In this document: one piece after another, positions 6,594 through 7,738 of the stretch
How positions within the stretch are numbered: the first letter of the stretch is position 1
How the letters are laid out: the number at the start of each line of letters is the position of its first letter
Source of the DNA: Hydrogenothermaceae bacterium
GTDB taxonomy: Bacteria > Aquificota > Aquificae > Hydrogenothermales > Hydrogenothermaceae
Assembly: GCA_026984415.1 (NCBI GenBank)
Contig: JALSSE010000400.1
Coordinates: forward strand, 1 to 7,738
Direction of reading: 5' to 3'
DNA length: 7,738 nt
Made by a program: the position numbers and the translations under genes
The notes under the pieces: generated by a model
Seen by the model: only the letters and a program-made list of their open reading frames with translations
Database searches by the model: none
Told to the model about the DNA's origin: nothing

Positions 6594-7418
6594 ATGTTTA
6601 AGAAAAGTGATATAGCTTTTTACAGTTTTTTGATTACTGTAATGTTGTATTTTTATTACTACTACTTTTTAATTTCAGATTTACCGGTATGGATTCGTGA
6701 TTTAAAAGCTTGCGGTTCAGTAATGAATTTAGATTCTTTTATAAAAGGACATATAAATATATTCGTTTATCTTACACTTTTTTCTGTTATGACTTTTTTT
6801 ATCCTCAGAACTTCTTTTATTTTAATTTCAAATGTAAAAAATTACATTTCTTTAATTAAATTTATAAAATCAAACACTTATAAAAAATATAAAAACCTTT
6901 TTATTTTAAATTCAGATGAGAATTTTGCCTTCACTTTTGGAATTTTAAAAAATAGAATTGTTTTATCAAAGGCAATATTTAAAAATTTTACAAAAAAAGA
7001 GATAAAAAATATCTATATGCATGAGAAAGGACATCTTATTTCTGGAGACAGCCATAAACTTTTTATATTCTCAACCCTTGCAAATCTGTTTCCAGATAGA
7101 TTGAAAAATAAGATTATAAAAGATTTTTCTATTTTGAAAGAGATAGAGGCTGACGATTACTGTTCTAAAAATACAGATAAAATAGAGCTTGCAAAAACCC
7201 TTTTGAAATTTTATACAGTAACATCAAAGATAAGTTTACCAATGATGAACAACCATGCAGAAGTAAGGATAAAGTTTTTAACTGACCAGCTTAATTACAA
7301 ACAGATAAAAACAGAAAATATATACTTTACCTTTTTTGTTTTACTTGGTATATTTCTGTTTTTAACATACATTTTCCAGTACTGTCTTTGCGGAATGTCT
7401 TCACTTATGAGTTTTTAA
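6594..7418 (+). CDS. BlaR1-like M56 membrane metalloprotease without beta-lactam sensor domain
   Basis: A 274-residue membrane protease, probably the signal-transducing partner of the repressor. The zinc motif HEKGH is at residues 143-147 (H143, H147 ligands, E144 catalytic). The third ligand is in EIEAD (E183, with D187). M48/M56 features flank it: FAFTFGILKNRIVLSK (111-126), a post-helix NLFPDRL (164-170) and NNHAEVRIKFL (219-229). Predicted helices are about 8-28, 54-78 and 244-263. Positive charges at 3-4 and 82-100 place the N-terminus and protease domain in the cytoplasm. The loop 29-53 (with C40 and M44) and the tail QYCLCGMSSLMSF (262-274) would then be outside. BlaR1 and MecR1 are about 585-600 residues, ending in a penicillin-binding domain; here only the 11-residue tail follows the last helix. 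It starts directly after the repressor stop, with AAGG upstream. All catalytic residues are present. Confidence 0.87.
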   Translation: MFKKSDIAFYSFLITVMLYFYYYYFLISDLPVWIRDLKACGSVMNLDSFIKGHINIFVYLTLFSVMTFFILRTSFILISNVKNYISLIKFIKSNTYKKYKNLFILNSDENFAFTFGILKNRIVLSKAIFKNFTKKEIKNIYMHEKGHLISGDSHKLFIFSTLANLFPDRLKNKIIKDFSILKEIEADDYCSKNTDKIELAKTLLKFYTVTSKISLPMMNNHAEVRIKFLTDQLNYKQIKTENIYFTFFVLLGIFLFLTYIFQYCLCGMSSLMSF

Positions 7419-7448
7419 TCTTTTAAATAATCCGAAATAAATTTAAAC

Positions 7449-7475
7449 TTGACTTTATCAATTTTCTACTATACT
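7449..7475 (+). promoter_or_regulatory. Predicted promoter of the TolC-like gene
   Basis: TTGACT (7449-7454), 15 bp, then TATACT (7470-7475), the same arrangement as upstream of the lipoprotein gene. It lies in the 88-bp gap after the protease stop and about 30 bp before the TolC-like ATG, showing that the efflux gene has its own regulated start rather than relying only on read-through. Confidence 0.68.
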
Positions 7476-7483
7476 TTATAGTA
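7467..7483. promoter_or_regulatory. Putative BlaI-type operator overlapping the -10 box (copy 2)
   Basis: TACTATACTTTATAGTA is a perfect inverted repeat with 7-bp arms (TACTATA/TATAGTA) and a 3-bp centre. A second overlapping dyad, TATACT-TTAT-AGTATA, spans 7470-7485. Compared with copy 1 it keeps TACTAT, the inner TT and TAGTA, 13 of 17 positions. It covers the -10 box of the TolC-like promoter, so the same repressor probably controls both units. Confidence 0.62.
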
Positions 7484-7506
7484 TATAAAATTTTTAGGAT
7501 TGGAAA

Positions 7507-7738
7507 ATGAGATACTTATTTTTATTACTGGTTTTTATAGGAATTTCATACGGGGAAACAGTTCAGGAATTAATAAATATTGCAAATGAAAAAAATCCTG
7601 AGCTTCAATCTATACAAAACCAATTAAAATCTTATCAGGCTAAAGAAAAGTTTGAAGGAAGTTTAGATGACCCTGTAGTTTCAATAAGTATAAACGACAT
7701 ACAATTATTTAACCAGCCGTTTAACAGAACAATTGAAC
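7507..7738 (+). CDS. TolC-family outer-membrane efflux protein, N-terminal part only
   Basis: The frame is open from the ATG at 7507 to the window end, giving 77 residues of what is normally a 400-450-residue protein. It has a signal peptide (MRYLFLLLVFIGISYG, likely cut before ETVQ). The OMF start follows: ETVQELINIANEKNPELQSIQNQLKSYQAK, the first helix with the conserved NPEL, then DDPVVSISINDIQ, equivalent to the LPDPVLSL stretch of CusC/CzcC-type proteins. These trimeric channels connect inner-membrane pumps and periplasmic adaptors to the outside. AGGA lies seven nt before the ATG. Its own promoter and operator sit just upstream. CusB- and CusA-like genes might follow, but they are outside the window. 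The substrate cannot be read from this fragment. Confidence 0.9.
   Translation, partial: MRYLFLLLVFIGISYGETVQELINIANEKNPELQSIQNQLKSYQAKEKFEGSLDDPVVSISINDIQLFNQPFNRTIE

Noticed and set aside
7422..7447. Inverted repeat TTTAAAT...ATTTAAA after the protease stop
   Set aside because: All A-T, 12-nt loop and no T tract, so not a credible terminator; TTTAAA is itself palindromic.
1..7738. CRISPR array, tRNA, rRNA, insertion sequence or phage remnants
   Set aside because: No direct-repeat array, no tRNA- or rRNA-like segment, no transposase frame and no terminal repeats were seen on either strand.

Overview
The window is AT-rich chromosomal DNA (roughly a third G+C by eye) from a diderm bacterium. 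It encodes an outer-membrane barrel, a lipoprotein and a TolC-type outer-membrane factor. The K/E/I-rich proteins and the gene set recall low-GC thermophilic Aquificota such as Sulfurihydrogenibium or Persephonella. That placement is an impression from composition and protein style, not a database result.

Left two thirds (1-5612, minus strand): a tightly packed housekeeping run read right to left. The order is hemN (oxygen-independent coproporphyrinogen III oxidase), khtT (TrkA-C regulator), khtU (CPA2 K+/H+ antiporter), pgpA (phosphatidylglycerophosphatase A), purM (AIR synthetase), then a partial outer-membrane beta-barrel gene that leaves the window. Gaps are 10, 9, 59, 14 and 79 bp, so most of it is probably one transcript from a promoter upstream of hemN. 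The khtT start is placed at 4213, where a good ribosome binding site sits, so khtT does not overlap hemN.

Right third (5695-7738, plus strand, divergent from hemN): a compact regulated locus. A Met-rich YtkA-like lipoprotein, a BlaI/MecI-family repressor and a BlaR1-like M56 membrane metalloprotease form one operon (gaps 13 and 0 bp). A TolC-family outer-membrane factor follows under its own promoter and runs off the end. Both promoters read TTGAC(A/T)-15 bp-TATACT. Each carries a 17-bp inverted repeat, TACTA-N7-TAGTA, over its -10 region, and the two copies match at 13 of 17 positions. These look like operators of the BlaI-type repressor encoded between them.

How the locus may work (inference): the protease has no penicillin-binding sensor domain. 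It has only two short non-cytoplasmic segments, and these carry Cys and Met residues, including a CLCGM tail. The repressor has no cysteine, so it cannot sense metal as CopY does. The model is that a periplasmic signal, plausibly Cu(I)/Ag(I) or another thiophilic stress, activates the protease. The protease then inactivates the repressor and releases both the lipoprotein operon and a tripartite efflux system starting with the TolC-like protein. This is the most interesting part of the window.
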